Shown here: positions 26,316 through 33,786 of the stretch, in pieces | Numbering within the stretch: the stretch's first letter is position 1 | Layout of the letters: each line of letters starts with the position of its first letter | Source of the DNA: Kribbella capetownensis | Lineage (GTDB): Bacteria > Actinomycetota > Actinomycetes > Propionibacteriales > Kribbellaceae | Direction of reading: 5' to 3' | Assembly: GCF_004331485.1 (NCBI RefSeq) | Contig: NZ_SJKD01000003.1 | Span: forward strand, 710,748 to 774,747 | DNA length: 64,000 nucleotides | Translations under genes and position numbers: made by a program | The notes under the pieces: generated by a model | Told to the model about the DNA's origin: nothing | The model's input: the letters and a program-made list of their open reading frames with translations, nothing else | The model's database searches: none

Positions 26316-26908
26316 GCCTGGACACCGTGGTGGAACCCGGCGACGGCGCCCTGCTGACCGTACCGGCGAACGGCCGGCTGCGGATTGTCGACCTGCACGG
26401 CAACCAGGCCGTGGACACCTTGTTCTACGACTCCCACGACATCGACAACCGCTACTCCGCCTTCGACACGATCCGCGCGCAACGAGCCGTCTACCTCACC
26501 ACCGGATCGCGTCTGCTGTCGACCAGCGGCGACGAGCTCGCCGTGATCACCGACGACACCTGCGGCCGGCACGACACCGTCGGCGGCGCGTGCTCCCAGG
26601 AGAGCAACGTCATCCGGTACGGCGTACACACTCGTCACCAGCACGCGTGCCGCCAGACCTTTCTCACCTACGGCGCGCGAGCCGGCATCGGGCAACGACA
26701 GCTCACCCACAACGTCAACTTCTTCATGAATGTGCCGGTCACCTCCGTAGGCGACCTGAGGTTCGACGACGGCCTTTCGGCACCCGGCCGGTACGTAGAA
26801 CTGACCGCGAGCCGCGACCTCCTGGTCCTGATCAGCAATTGTCCGCAGGTCAACAATCCGTGCAACGGCTGGAACCCGACCCCGGTCCAGCTCCTGGGCT
26901 GGTGGTGA
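26312..26908 (+). CDS. cgdB: Carboxyguanidine deiminase subunit B-like (UAAP2, DUF1989)
   Basis: A 198-residue partner of the preceding subunit. Characteristic blocks are GNQAVDTLFYD, DTIRAQ, YLTTGSRLLS, DDTCGRHDTVGGACS (metal or active-site Cys/His), HQHACRQTFL and HNVNFFMNV. The chain ends CNGWNPTPVQL, as in UAAP2 proteins. Together with subunit A it should deiminate carboxyguanidine. The ATG overlaps the upstream stop, and the carboxyltransferase gene begins 2 nt after its stop (or overlaps it, if GTG is used). Confidence 0.8.
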   Translation: MSLDTVVEPGDGALLTVPANGRLRIVDLHGNQAVDTLFYDSHDIDNRYSAFDTIRAQRAVYLTTGSRLLSTSGDELAVITDDTCGRHDTVGGACSQESNVIRYGVHTRHQHACRQTFLTYGARAGIGQRQLTHNVNFFMNVPVTSVGDLRFDDGLSAPGRYVELTASRDLLVLISNCPQVNNPCNGWNPTPVQLLGWW

Positions 26909-26910
26909 CG

Positions 26911-28854
26911 ATGGCCGTCATCACCGTGGTCGCCCCGGGAGTGCAGACGACCGTTCAGGACCTGGCCGGCCGGCCGGGGCTGTGGGACGTCGGCGTACCC
27001 CCGTCAGGAGCGGCCGACGAACTCAGCTTCGCGCTGGTGAACGCCGCCGTTGGCAACCCCAGCAGCGCGGCCGGACTCGAGTGTGTGCTCACCGGACCCG
27101 TCCTGACCTGCGACGAGGATCGATTGATCTGCGTGGGCGGCGCTGTCCACAATGCGACGATCGACGGCTGGCGCGTTCGCCCCGGTCTGGTCGTACGGCT
27201 GCCGGCCGGATCCGTCCTCGATCTCGGGCCACTCGATGGACCAGGCACGCGCGGGTATCTGGCGATCGAGGGCGGCCTGGACGTACCCCTCGTTCTCGGC
27301 AGCCGCGCGACTTTCGTGCTGGGCGGGTTCGGCGGGCACGAAGGCAGGCCTCTCGCGGCCGGTGACCAACTCCCTCTTGGACGCCGGGAGAACCTGCTCA
27401 GCCCGCAGTCGGTCGAGCCGCCGGCGATGTCGGACAGCTGGCAGGTCCGGGTCATCCCCGGACCGCACGGTGCGCCGGATCATCTGACGGCAGACGGCGT
27501 CGACGCGTTCTTTGCCAGCAATTGGATAGTCGACCATCGCTCCGATCGCACCGGGATCAGACTGACCGGCCCGATGCCCGGCTGGGCCCGGACCGACGGC
27601 GGCGAGGCCGGACTGCACCCGTCCAACGTGCACGACTCCGCCTACCCCGTCGGCGGCATCATGCTCTCCGGCGACACCCCGGTGATCGTCGGCAAGGACG
27701 GGCCGTCGCTCGGCGGTTTCGTCGTACCGGCCGTGGTGATCGAGACGGATCGGTGGATGCTCGGGCAACTACGAGCCGGCGACTCCGTCCGGTTGGTCCC
27801 CGTGACGGTAGAGACGGCGGCCGAGGCGATCGAGGAACGACGAGTCTGGCTGTCGGACCTCCGGCAGGAACCCGCACCACCGGTCGCGATCGCAGCCGGT
27901 CCGGCGCGGCCCGACGTACTCCATCGGTCCGACGGCACACCGCCGTACACGATCCGCTGTGCGGGCGAACGGCATCTGCTGGTCGAGGCCGGGCCGACCG
28001 AGCTCGACCTCACCGTCCGGGTCTGGATTCACCTCCTCGCCCAGGCCTTGCGAGCCCACCGGCCGGACGGCGTGACGGAGATGGTGGAAGGGGTGCGATC
28101 ACTCCTGATCGCGGTGGACTCCGCCCGCCTTGGGTTGGTCGAGCTGGCCGAGCGGCTCGCGTTCCTGGCGACCGGTCTGGCGGATCCCGAGACGGTGGTG
28201 CTGCCGGCGCGTGAGGTGACGTTGCCGATTGCCTTCGACCACCCGGAAGCCCACGAAGCGATGCGCCGGTACGCGACCTCGGTCCGGCCCGACGCTCCCT
28301 GGTGCCCGGACAACGTGGAGTTCATCCGTCGTGTCAACGATCTGCAGCACCGCGACGAGGTGTTCGACATCGTCCGGGCCGCGACGTACCTGGTCGTCGG
28401 ACTGGGCGACGTCTACCTCGGTGCGCCGGTCGCCGTACCGATCGATCCCCGGCACCGACTCGTCACCACGAAGTACAACCCGGCCCGGACCTGGACGCCG
28501 CAGAACGCGGTCGGGATCGGGGGGATCTACCTGTGTGTGTACGGGATGGAGGGTCCGGGTGGGTACCAGTTGGTCGGACGGACCGTCCCGGTCTGGCGGC
28601 TCGCGCCCGGCGACGAGCAGCCGTGGTTGCTGAGGCAGTTCGACCTGATCAGATTCACGCCGGTGACCGCTGAGGAACTCGCCCACGAGCGGGCCGAGAT
28701 CAGCGCCGGACGAGCGGACCTGCGGGTCGGCCCGGCCACGTTCTCGATCGCCGACGTACGCCGGATCGAGCAGGAGGCACCCGTGGACATCGCGACCGTA
28801 CGAGCCAAACGACGCGCCGCTTTCGAGGCCGAGCGGGCACGGTGGGGAGCATGA
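26911..28854 (+). CDS. Carboxyltransferase-only guanidine/urea carboxylase (no biotin carboxylase, no biotin carrier)
   Basis: A 647-residue protein matching only the carboxyltransferase section of urea/guanidine carboxylase. A KipA/AHS2-type domain (about 1-320; VQDLAGRPG, PPSGAAD) is followed by a KipI/AHS1-type domain (about 360-590). The urea-carboxylase-specific block TKYNPARTWTPQNAVGIGG and GMEGPGGYQLVGRT excludes an ordinary oxoprolinase subunit. Full-length enzymes are about 1,200 residues, with biotin carboxylase before and a biotinylated domain after; here neither exists and the chain ends AERARWGA, where the biotin domain would begin. ATG 26911 or GTG 26905 may be the start. It overlaps the hydrolase gene by 4 bp. 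Confidence 0.85.
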   Translation: MAVITVVAPGVQTTVQDLAGRPGLWDVGVPPSGAADELSFALVNAAVGNPSSAAGLECVLTGPVLTCDEDRLICVGGAVHNATIDGWRVRPGLVVRLPAGSVLDLGPLDGPGTRGYLAIEGGLDVPLVLGSRATFVLGGFGGHEGRPLAAGDQLPLGRRENLLSPQSVEPPAMSDSWQVRVIPGPHGAPDHLTADGVDAFFASNWIVDHRSDRTGIRLTGPMPGWARTDGGEAGLHPSNVHDSAYPVGGIMLSGDTPVIVGKDGPSLGGFVVPAVVIETDRWMLGQLRAGDSVRLVPVTVETAAEAIEERRVWLSDLRQEPAPPVAIAAGPARPDVLHRSDGTPPYTIRCAGERHLLVEAGPTELDLTVRVWIHLLAQALRAHRPDGVTEMVEGVRSLLIAVDSARLGLVELAERLAFLATGLADPETVVLPAREVTLPIAFDHPEAHEAMRRYATSVRPDAPWCPDNVEFIRRVNDLQHRDEVFDIVRAATYLVVGLGDVYLGAPVAVPIDPRHRLVTTKYNPARTWTPQNAVGIGGIYLCVYGMEGPGGYQLVGRTVPVWRLAPGDEQPWLLRQFDLIRFTPVTAEELAHERAEISAGRADLRVGPATFSIADVRRIEQEAPVDIATVRAKRRAAFEAERARWGA

Positions 28855-30452
28855 ACGAGTGGATCAGCCGGGTCGAACCGATCCAGCCGGCCGCCGGTCC
28901 GTTGCACGGGCTGACGATGGCTCTCAAGGACAACATCGATCTGGCGGGTGTGCCGACCACGGCCGGCGACCCGCGCAACTCACGTCCTGTTGCGCGGAAC
29001 GCCTTCGTGGTCGATCGGCTGCTGGAGGCCGGCGCCGTCCCGTTGGGAAAGACGAATCTGGATCAGTACGCGACCGGTCTGGTCGGCAGCCGATCGCCGT
29101 ACGGCGCTTGCCACTCGGTCCTGTCCTCTGAGCATGTCTCGGGCGGCTCGAGCTCGGGCAGCGCGGTCGCGGTCGCATCCCGACAGGTCGATTTCGCGCT
29201 CGGCACGGACACGGCCGGCAGCGGTCGGGTGCCGGCTGCCTTCAATCGGATTGTCGGCATCAAACCGTCGCGCGGTCTCGTCTCGACCCGAGGCGTCGTA
29301 CCCGCCTGCCGGTCGCTCGACTGCGTGACAGTGATGGCCCGCTCGGTCGAGACAGCCCGCCAGGCCTTCGACGTGATGGTCGCGTTCGACCCGGACGATG
29401 CGTGGTCACGGCGATGGTCGGCGCTTCCGCATCGCCGGCCCGGCCGCCGGGTGGGGAGCTCCCCTGTCATCGGCGTACCCGATGCTGCGCTGGAGCTCGA
29501 TCCGCTGCACGAGCAGGCGTGGCAGCGGACGCTCGATCAGGCGGATCGTCTCGGCGACGTGGTGAAGGTGGACGTACAGCCGCTGCTCGCCGCGGCCGAA
29601 CTGCTGTACTCCGGGCCATGGCTGGCCGAGCGCTGGCTCGCCTTCGGCGACAAGCTCGACGACTCGCCCGCAGTGGACCCGACTGTGCGGACGATCGTCG
29701 GTGGTGGCGCAGCCCTGACGGCCGCCGAGGCGTTCGCGGGGTTCGATCGACTCGCCGCGCTGGCCCGTGCGAGCGAACACCTCTGGACCGGGCTCGACGC
29801 ACTCCTGCTGCCGGTGACACCCGGGCATCCGACCCTGGCCGAGGTCGCCGAGGATCCGATCGGCGTCAACAGCCGGCTCGGGCGGTTCACGAACATGGTC
29901 AACCTGCTCGATCTCTGCGCCGTCGCGGTCCCGGGACCGGATCGGACGGATGGTCTGCCCTTCGGAATCCAGCTTCTGGCTCCGGCCGGTCACGACTACG
30001 AAGTGATCGACCTGGCGGCTGTCTGGTGTGGTGAGCCTGTGCCGGAGCGCGAGGATCCGGACGCCGACGTACTGCTCGCGGTGGCCGGCGCTCACCTGTC
30101 CGGCCAGCCACTGAACGATCAGCTGGTACGGCGTGGTGCTCGACTCGCGTTCGCTGCACGGACCGCGTCGTCGTACCGGATGTATCTGGTCGACGGACCG
30201 CGCCCGGGACTGACGCCGACGGTCTCGGAAGCGGACGGCCCGGGAATCGAGGTGGAGGTGTGGAGTCTGCCGGCCGCGGAGCTCGGTGGCCTTTTGTCAA
30301 CAATCCAACCGCCGCTCGCGATCGGGCCTGTGGAGCTGTCGGACGGACGGAGCGTGCTCGGGTTCGTGTGCACGGCCGATGCTGCGGACGTGGGGCGTGA
30401 CATCACGTCGTACGGCGGTTGGCGTGCGTACCTGGCCGGGAGGTCCGACTAG
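28851..30452 (+). CDS. atzF: Allophanate hydrolase (AtzF-type)
   Basis: Hydrolyses allophanate to ammonia and carbon dioxide, the last step of guanidine/urea-carboxylase routes. The 533 residues comprise an amidase-signature domain with the triad K26, S100 and S124 (ALKDN, GGSSSGS, TAGSGRVPAAFN). The allophanate-specific GIKPSRGLVSTRGVVPACRS stretch and a C-terminal domain (about 415-533) of the AtzF type follow. ATG overlaps the carboxyltransferase stop. Length is close to the family's 600. The substrate assignment rests on the C-terminal domain and the operon. Confidence 0.87.
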   Translation: MNEWISRVEPIQPAAGPLHGLTMALKDNIDLAGVPTTAGDPRNSRPVARNAFVVDRLLEAGAVPLGKTNLDQYATGLVGSRSPYGACHSVLSSEHVSGGSSSGSAVAVASRQVDFALGTDTAGSGRVPAAFNRIVGIKPSRGLVSTRGVVPACRSLDCVTVMARSVETARQAFDVMVAFDPDDAWSRRWSALPHRRPGRRVGSSPVIGVPDAALELDPLHEQAWQRTLDQADRLGDVVKVDVQPLLAAAELLYSGPWLAERWLAFGDKLDDSPAVDPTVRTIVGGGAALTAAEAFAGFDRLAALARASEHLWTGLDALLLPVTPGHPTLAEVAEDPIGVNSRLGRFTNMVNLLDLCAVAVPGPDRTDGLPFGIQLLAPAGHDYEVIDLAAVWCGEPVPEREDPDADVLLAVAGAHLSGQPLNDQLVRRGARLAFAARTASSYRMYLVDGPRPGLTPTVSEADGPGIEVEVWSLPAAELGGLLSTIQPPLAIGPVELSDGRSVLGFVCTADAADVGRDITSYGGWRAYLAGRSD

Positions 30453-30463
30453 GGTTGGTCGGC

Positions 30464-31651
30464 ATGAGCGTGACGCCCGCCGAGCAGGCAGTCCTGGATC
30501 GGATCGACGAAGACCTACTGGTGCGGGTCACCGCGGACCTGGTGCGGGCGACCGGTCAGAACCCACCAGGTGAGGAGGCCGCGACCGTCGCCGTACTCGC
30601 CGCGGCCGGACGGGAGCTCGGGCTCGACGTTGCGACCTCGCCCGTCGAGCCAGGTCGCGACAACGTCGGCATCACGCTTGCCGGGGGCAACGGTCCGGGG
30701 CTGTTGCTGCTGGGGCACACGGACGTCGTACCGATCGGCGATGGCTGGACGACGGCTCCGTTCGGCGGCGAGGTGCGGGACGGCCGGATCTACGGCCGAG
30801 GCGCGTCCGACATGAAGGGCGGTCTGGCCGCGGCGCTTGTTGCTCTGGCCGCCTTGCGCGGTACCGAGCTGAGCGGTCCGGTGGAGCTCGCGGCCGTGGT
30901 CGATGAAGAGGAGACCGGTAAGGGGATTCGCGCGTACGTCGCCTCCGCGGGCGGACGGCCCCGATCCTTCCTCGGCTGCATCACCGCAGAACCGACTGAT
31001 CTGCAGACAATCATCGCGGCCCGCGGTGACTCTTACCTGCGGGTCGCGATCCATGGCCGCGCCTGTCACGCGGGTAACCCCGATGATGGCGCGAACGCGA
31101 TCTACGGCGCCGCCGCGGTCGTCGCCGAGATCGAACGCCTGCACGCCGACCTCGCCGCAGCACCTCATGCGCTACTCGGTCCGGCGACGTGGAGTGTTGG
31201 CCAGATCAACGGCGGCACCGGCGGTTCCATCGTCCCGGCAGAGTGCGTCATCGTCGCCGATCGCCGCCTGCTCCCGGGCGAATCGCCGGCGACTGTCCTC
31301 GACGACCTCCGGAGCCGGGTCGCGGGCTTGGATCTGAAGTCGCGCGGTCTCACCGTCGACCTCGACATGCCGATGGAGATGCCGGCCTTCGAGACCGCGG
31401 CCGATGACGCGCTGGTCGTTGCGACCGAGGCCGCCCGGCTCGACGCCGGCGGCGCTGCACTCCCGCTCGCCGGCTGGACCGCCGCTTGCGATGGTGGGTA
31501 CGTCGCCCGCGACCTCGGCGTACCCGTCGTCGTACTCGGACCAGGCTCGGTCACCACCGAGGCCCACCGCGCCGACGAGTCGGTCCCCATCACCGAACTC
31601 GTCACCGCGGCCCGCACCTACGCGCTCACCGCACTTCGCCTGCTCAGCTAG
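30464..31651 (+). CDS. M20-family metallohydrolase (ArgE/DapE/carboxypeptidase type)
   Basis: A 395-residue dizinc deacylase. Metal ligands are visible: GHTDVVP (H85), SDMKGG (D116), the DEEETG glutamate pair (149-150) and AEPTD (E176). A dimerisation domain sits at about 185-290. It would remove an acyl or amide group from an amino-acid-like substrate. It follows allophanate hydrolase by 11 nt and probably ends the riboswitch operon, although a deacylase is not part of the textbook guanidine route. It may deliver or process the guanidino substrate, or belong to the M24-aminotransferase pathway. One mismatched island palindrome ends the previous gene. Confidence 0.82.
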   Translation: MSVTPAEQAVLDRIDEDLLVRVTADLVRATGQNPPGEEAATVAVLAAAGRELGLDVATSPVEPGRDNVGITLAGGNGPGLLLLGHTDVVPIGDGWTTAPFGGEVRDGRIYGRGASDMKGGLAAALVALAALRGTELSGPVELAAVVDEEETGKGIRAYVASAGGRPRSFLGCITAEPTDLQTIIAARGDSYLRVAIHGRACHAGNPDDGANAIYGAAAVVAEIERLHADLAAAPHALLGPATWSVGQINGGTGGSIVPAECVIVADRRLLPGESPATVLDDLRSRVAGLDLKSRGLTVDLDMPMEMPAFETAADDALVVATEAARLDAGGAALPLAGWTAACDGGYVARDLGVPVVVLGPGSVTTEAHRADESVPITELVTAARTYALTALRLLS

Positions 31652-31653
31652 AC

Positions 31654-31665
31654 ATTGTCAACAAT
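31654..31665. repeat. Island palindrome between convergent genes
   Basis: ATTGTCAACAAT starts 3 nt after the M20 stop and lies between convergent genes, so it cannot act as a normal promoter operator. A related sequence ATCGTCGACAAT lies 120 nt further on, in the end of the monooxygenase gene. Confidence 0.75.
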
Positions 31666-31703
31666 CCCACGACTAGGTCGCCGGGTGGGGCGGCGCGCAT
31701 TCA

Positions 31704-32966
31704 TCACTCCATCCTGCTGCCCGGGACGCCTGCGGGGTTGATTTGGCTTCCCGCTGCGCTGGAGGCGGCTGGCGGGTAATCGTCGACAATCATGGAGTTG
31801 TACACGCGTGCGCTCTTGGTTGTGAGGCGAAGAAGCGCGCGGCTGGGCCCCGCGGGCAGGACAGAGATCAATCGGGAACCCTGGGCCAGTCCTGCAACGC
31901 CGAGACGGGACGTGGGGATCAGAGTCTTCGCCGCGCTCAGCCCGACCGCGCGGCTCCCGCGCACGTGCTCCGCCATCGCCCGCTCGTAGGCAGGGAAAGC
32001 GCGCTCGTGATCGCCCCCGGCGCGAGCCAGCTCCCCAGCGAGGACGTACGCGCCGACGACGGCCAGGGTGGCGCTCCCACCGACAGCCGGGCCGGGGCAG
32101 TACCCCGCATCGCCGACGAGCGTCACCCTCCCGCGCGACCACGTGTCCATGCGGAGCTGAGTGATCGAGTCGAAGTAGAACGCCGCCGTACGGTCGAGCT
32201 CGTCCAGCCAACGATCCACTTCGGGGTGCATGCCGGCGAACGCACCGCGCAGCAGGTCCTTCTGCCGGCGTACGTCGCGGTGGTGGTACTCGAGCTCGCC
32301 CTCGCTCCGGAACAGGAACAACGCCCGGGCGTCGCCGAGGTGCGGAGCGCCGTACATGCCGACCGTGCGACCGATACCGACGTGGATGAGGAGCTCGCGG
32401 TCGAGGCCGGCGGTGTTGGGCAGGTTCAGGACCCCGAGGTAAGCCCCGATGTACGAGCTGAACTGGGACTCGTCGCCGAAGACGAGGCGGCGCACGTTGG
32501 AGTGCAAGCCGTCCGCGCCGATGACCAGGTCGAAGCGACGCGGCGCGGAGTTCTCGAACCGCACTGCGCCGTCGGGTGAGATCTCGGTGATCGAGTCGCC
32601 GAAGAGATACTCGACGTCGTCACAAGCGGCGTCGTAGTAGATCTCGCTCAGGTCGTCGCGCATCACCTCGACGTGCCCCTCGGAGGCGGCGCTGAAGATC
32701 TTCGCGAGGTTCACCCGGACGGGACGCCGTACGCCCTCCCGATACAGGGTCATCCGGTTCGTGCCGGTGGCTCGCTCCTCCACGCGCGGGAGCACGCCCA
32801 TCTTCTCCGAGATGTCCATCGCGGGCCGGAACAGGTCGACCGCGTGGCCGCCTGTCTTCCGCAACGCCGGCGAGCGTTCGACGACGGTGACGGAGAAGCC
32901 GTGTCGGGTGAGCCAGTACGCCAGTACCGGACCGGCGACGCTGGCGCCGGAGACCAGGATCCGCAT
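31704..32966 (-). CDS. FAD-dependent monooxygenase (PHBH/TetX-like, group A)
   Basis: A 420-residue flavoprotein hydroxylase: dinucleotide motif VSGASVAGP at the start, ADGLHSNVRR in the middle and GDAGYCPGPAVGG (FAD ribityl-binding, about 285). Such enzymes hydroxylate aromatics or inactivate antibiotics with NAD(P)H and oxygen. The start at 32966 is chosen because AGGGAGG lies 7 nt upstream; the ATG at 32972 is too close to it. It is divergent from a TetR repressor with two matching operators in the 78-nt gap, so it is probably induced by the repressor's ligand and independent of the GntR regulon. Confidence 0.85.
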   Translation of the reverse strand: MRILVSGASVAGPVLAYWLTRHGFSVTVVERSPALRKTGGHAVDLFRPAMDISEKMGVLPRVEERATGTNRMTLYREGVRRPVRVNLAKIFSAASEGHVEVMRDDLSEIYYDAACDDVEYLFGDSITEISPDGAVRFENSAPRRFDLVIGADGLHSNVRRLVFGDESQFSSYIGAYLGVLNLPNTAGLDRELLIHVGIGRTVGMYGAPHLGDARALFLFRSEGELEYHHRDVRRQKDLLRGAFAGMHPEVDRWLDELDRTAAFYFDSITQLRMDTWSRGRVTLVGDAGYCPGPAVGGSATLAVVGAYVLAGELARAGGDHERAFPAYERAMAEHVRGSRAVGLSAAKTLIPTSRLGVAGLAQGSRLISVLPAGPSRALLRLTTKSARVYNSMIVDDYPPAASSAAGSQINPAGVPGSRME

Positions 32967-32981
32967 GAGCATGCCTCCCTT

Positions 32982-33028
32982 ACTTAACGGTCGGTAAGCT
33001 TAGCATGATTACTTACCTATCGTTAAGT
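32982..33028. promoter_or_regulatory. Two inverted TetR operators between monooxygenase and tetR
   Basis: ACTTAACGGTCGGTAAGC (32982-32999) and, in the opposite orientation, ACTTAACGATAGGTAAGT (33011-33028) share 15 of 18 bases. One site next to each divergent start suggests repression of both genes. Confidence 0.75.
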
Positions 33029-33044
33029 CAGATAAACTGGCGAC

Positions 33045-33608
33045 ATGCCTCGCCCCTCGGACACCAAGCAGCGGATCCAGGAGGTCGCCCGCGAGCTCTT
33101 CGCCCAGCAGGGCGTGCAGCGGACCAGCCTGCAGGAGATCGCCGACCGGCTCGCCATCACCAAGCCGGCGCTGTACTACCACTTCTCCTCCCGCGAGGAA
33201 CTGGTCCGCAGCATCGTGCAGCCGATCATCGACGAGGAAGAGGCATTCCTGGTGGCTCAGGAGGCGCTGGGCGAGGTCGAGCCGCGCGCCCTGCTGGAGG
33301 GGTACTTCGACTTCCACTACCGCAACCGCCGAGAGATCGTGCTCATGCTCAGCGAACTGACCACGCTCGCCGACCTGGGCCTGATCGATCTCGTGCTGGA
33401 GTGGCGCGGGCGACTGGGCAAGCTCCTGCACGGCCCCGAACCCACGCTGGAGCAGGCCGCCCGAGCCGTCATCGCCTTCGGCGGCATCCAAGACTGCACG
33501 ATCCAATTCGCCACCGTCCCCCAGGACGAACTCCGCCGCGTGGCCGTAGACGGCGCCCTCGCAGCCCTAACCATCAAGCCACCACGCAAGCCCGCCCGAA
33601 AGGCGTAA
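33045..33608 (+). CDS. TetR/AcrR-family regulator
   Basis: A 187-residue repressor with an N-terminal TetR helix-turn-helix (TSLQEIADRLAITKPALYYHFSSREELV, about 22-50) and a helical ligand-binding domain. ATG is the only sensible start. It is divergent from the flavin monooxygenase with two operator copies between, indicating autoregulation and control of that enzyme. The ligand is unknown. Confidence 0.9.
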   Translation: MPRPSDTKQRIQEVARELFAQQGVQRTSLQEIADRLAITKPALYYHFSSREELVRSIVQPIIDEEEAFLVAQEALGEVEPRALLEGYFDFHYRNRREIVLMLSELTTLADLGLIDLVLEWRGRLGKLLHGPEPTLEQAARAVIAFGGIQDCTIQFATVPQDELRRVAVDGALAALTIKPPRKPARKA

Positions 33609-33639
33609 GCGGTCAGCCGTCTGAACGAAGGCGCGAAGC

Positions 33640-33766
33640 TGAGTAGGAGCAACGGCCACGCCGCACGCGAGGAGTCCGGCGAGACGGCTGGGATGCCGGG
33701 TGGCGCAGCGGGTGATCTGAGTACGGCGGCACGAGCACTGGTCCGCGGTGACATCGCCGTACCGGC
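33640..33766 (-). pseudogene. Remnant duplicate of the FAD/Fe-S dehydrogenase C-terminus
   Basis: Read leftwards, one frame gives GDVTADQCSC, then RRTQITRCATRHPSRLAGLL. This parallels the end of the adjacent dehydrogenase (LADGFSCRTQIT, HGTTRHPHHLAELL) with one extra residue. The DNA is similar too (aggagtccggcgag versus aggagttcggcgag). It lacks a start and any upstream domain, so it is a decayed tandem duplicate or a scar of gene replacement. Boundaries are approximate. Confidence 0.65.
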
Positions 33767-33786
33767 CGTGCGAACGGCGTGGTCGG

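Noticed and set aside
26911..28854. 5-oxoprolinase subunits PxpB/PxpC (KipI/KipA) as the product
   Set aside because: The domains are related, but the urea-carboxylase-specific TKYNPARTWTPQNAVGIGG block, the guanidine riboswitch, UAAP genes and allophanate hydrolase point to guanidine/urea carboxylase; no PxpA gene is near.
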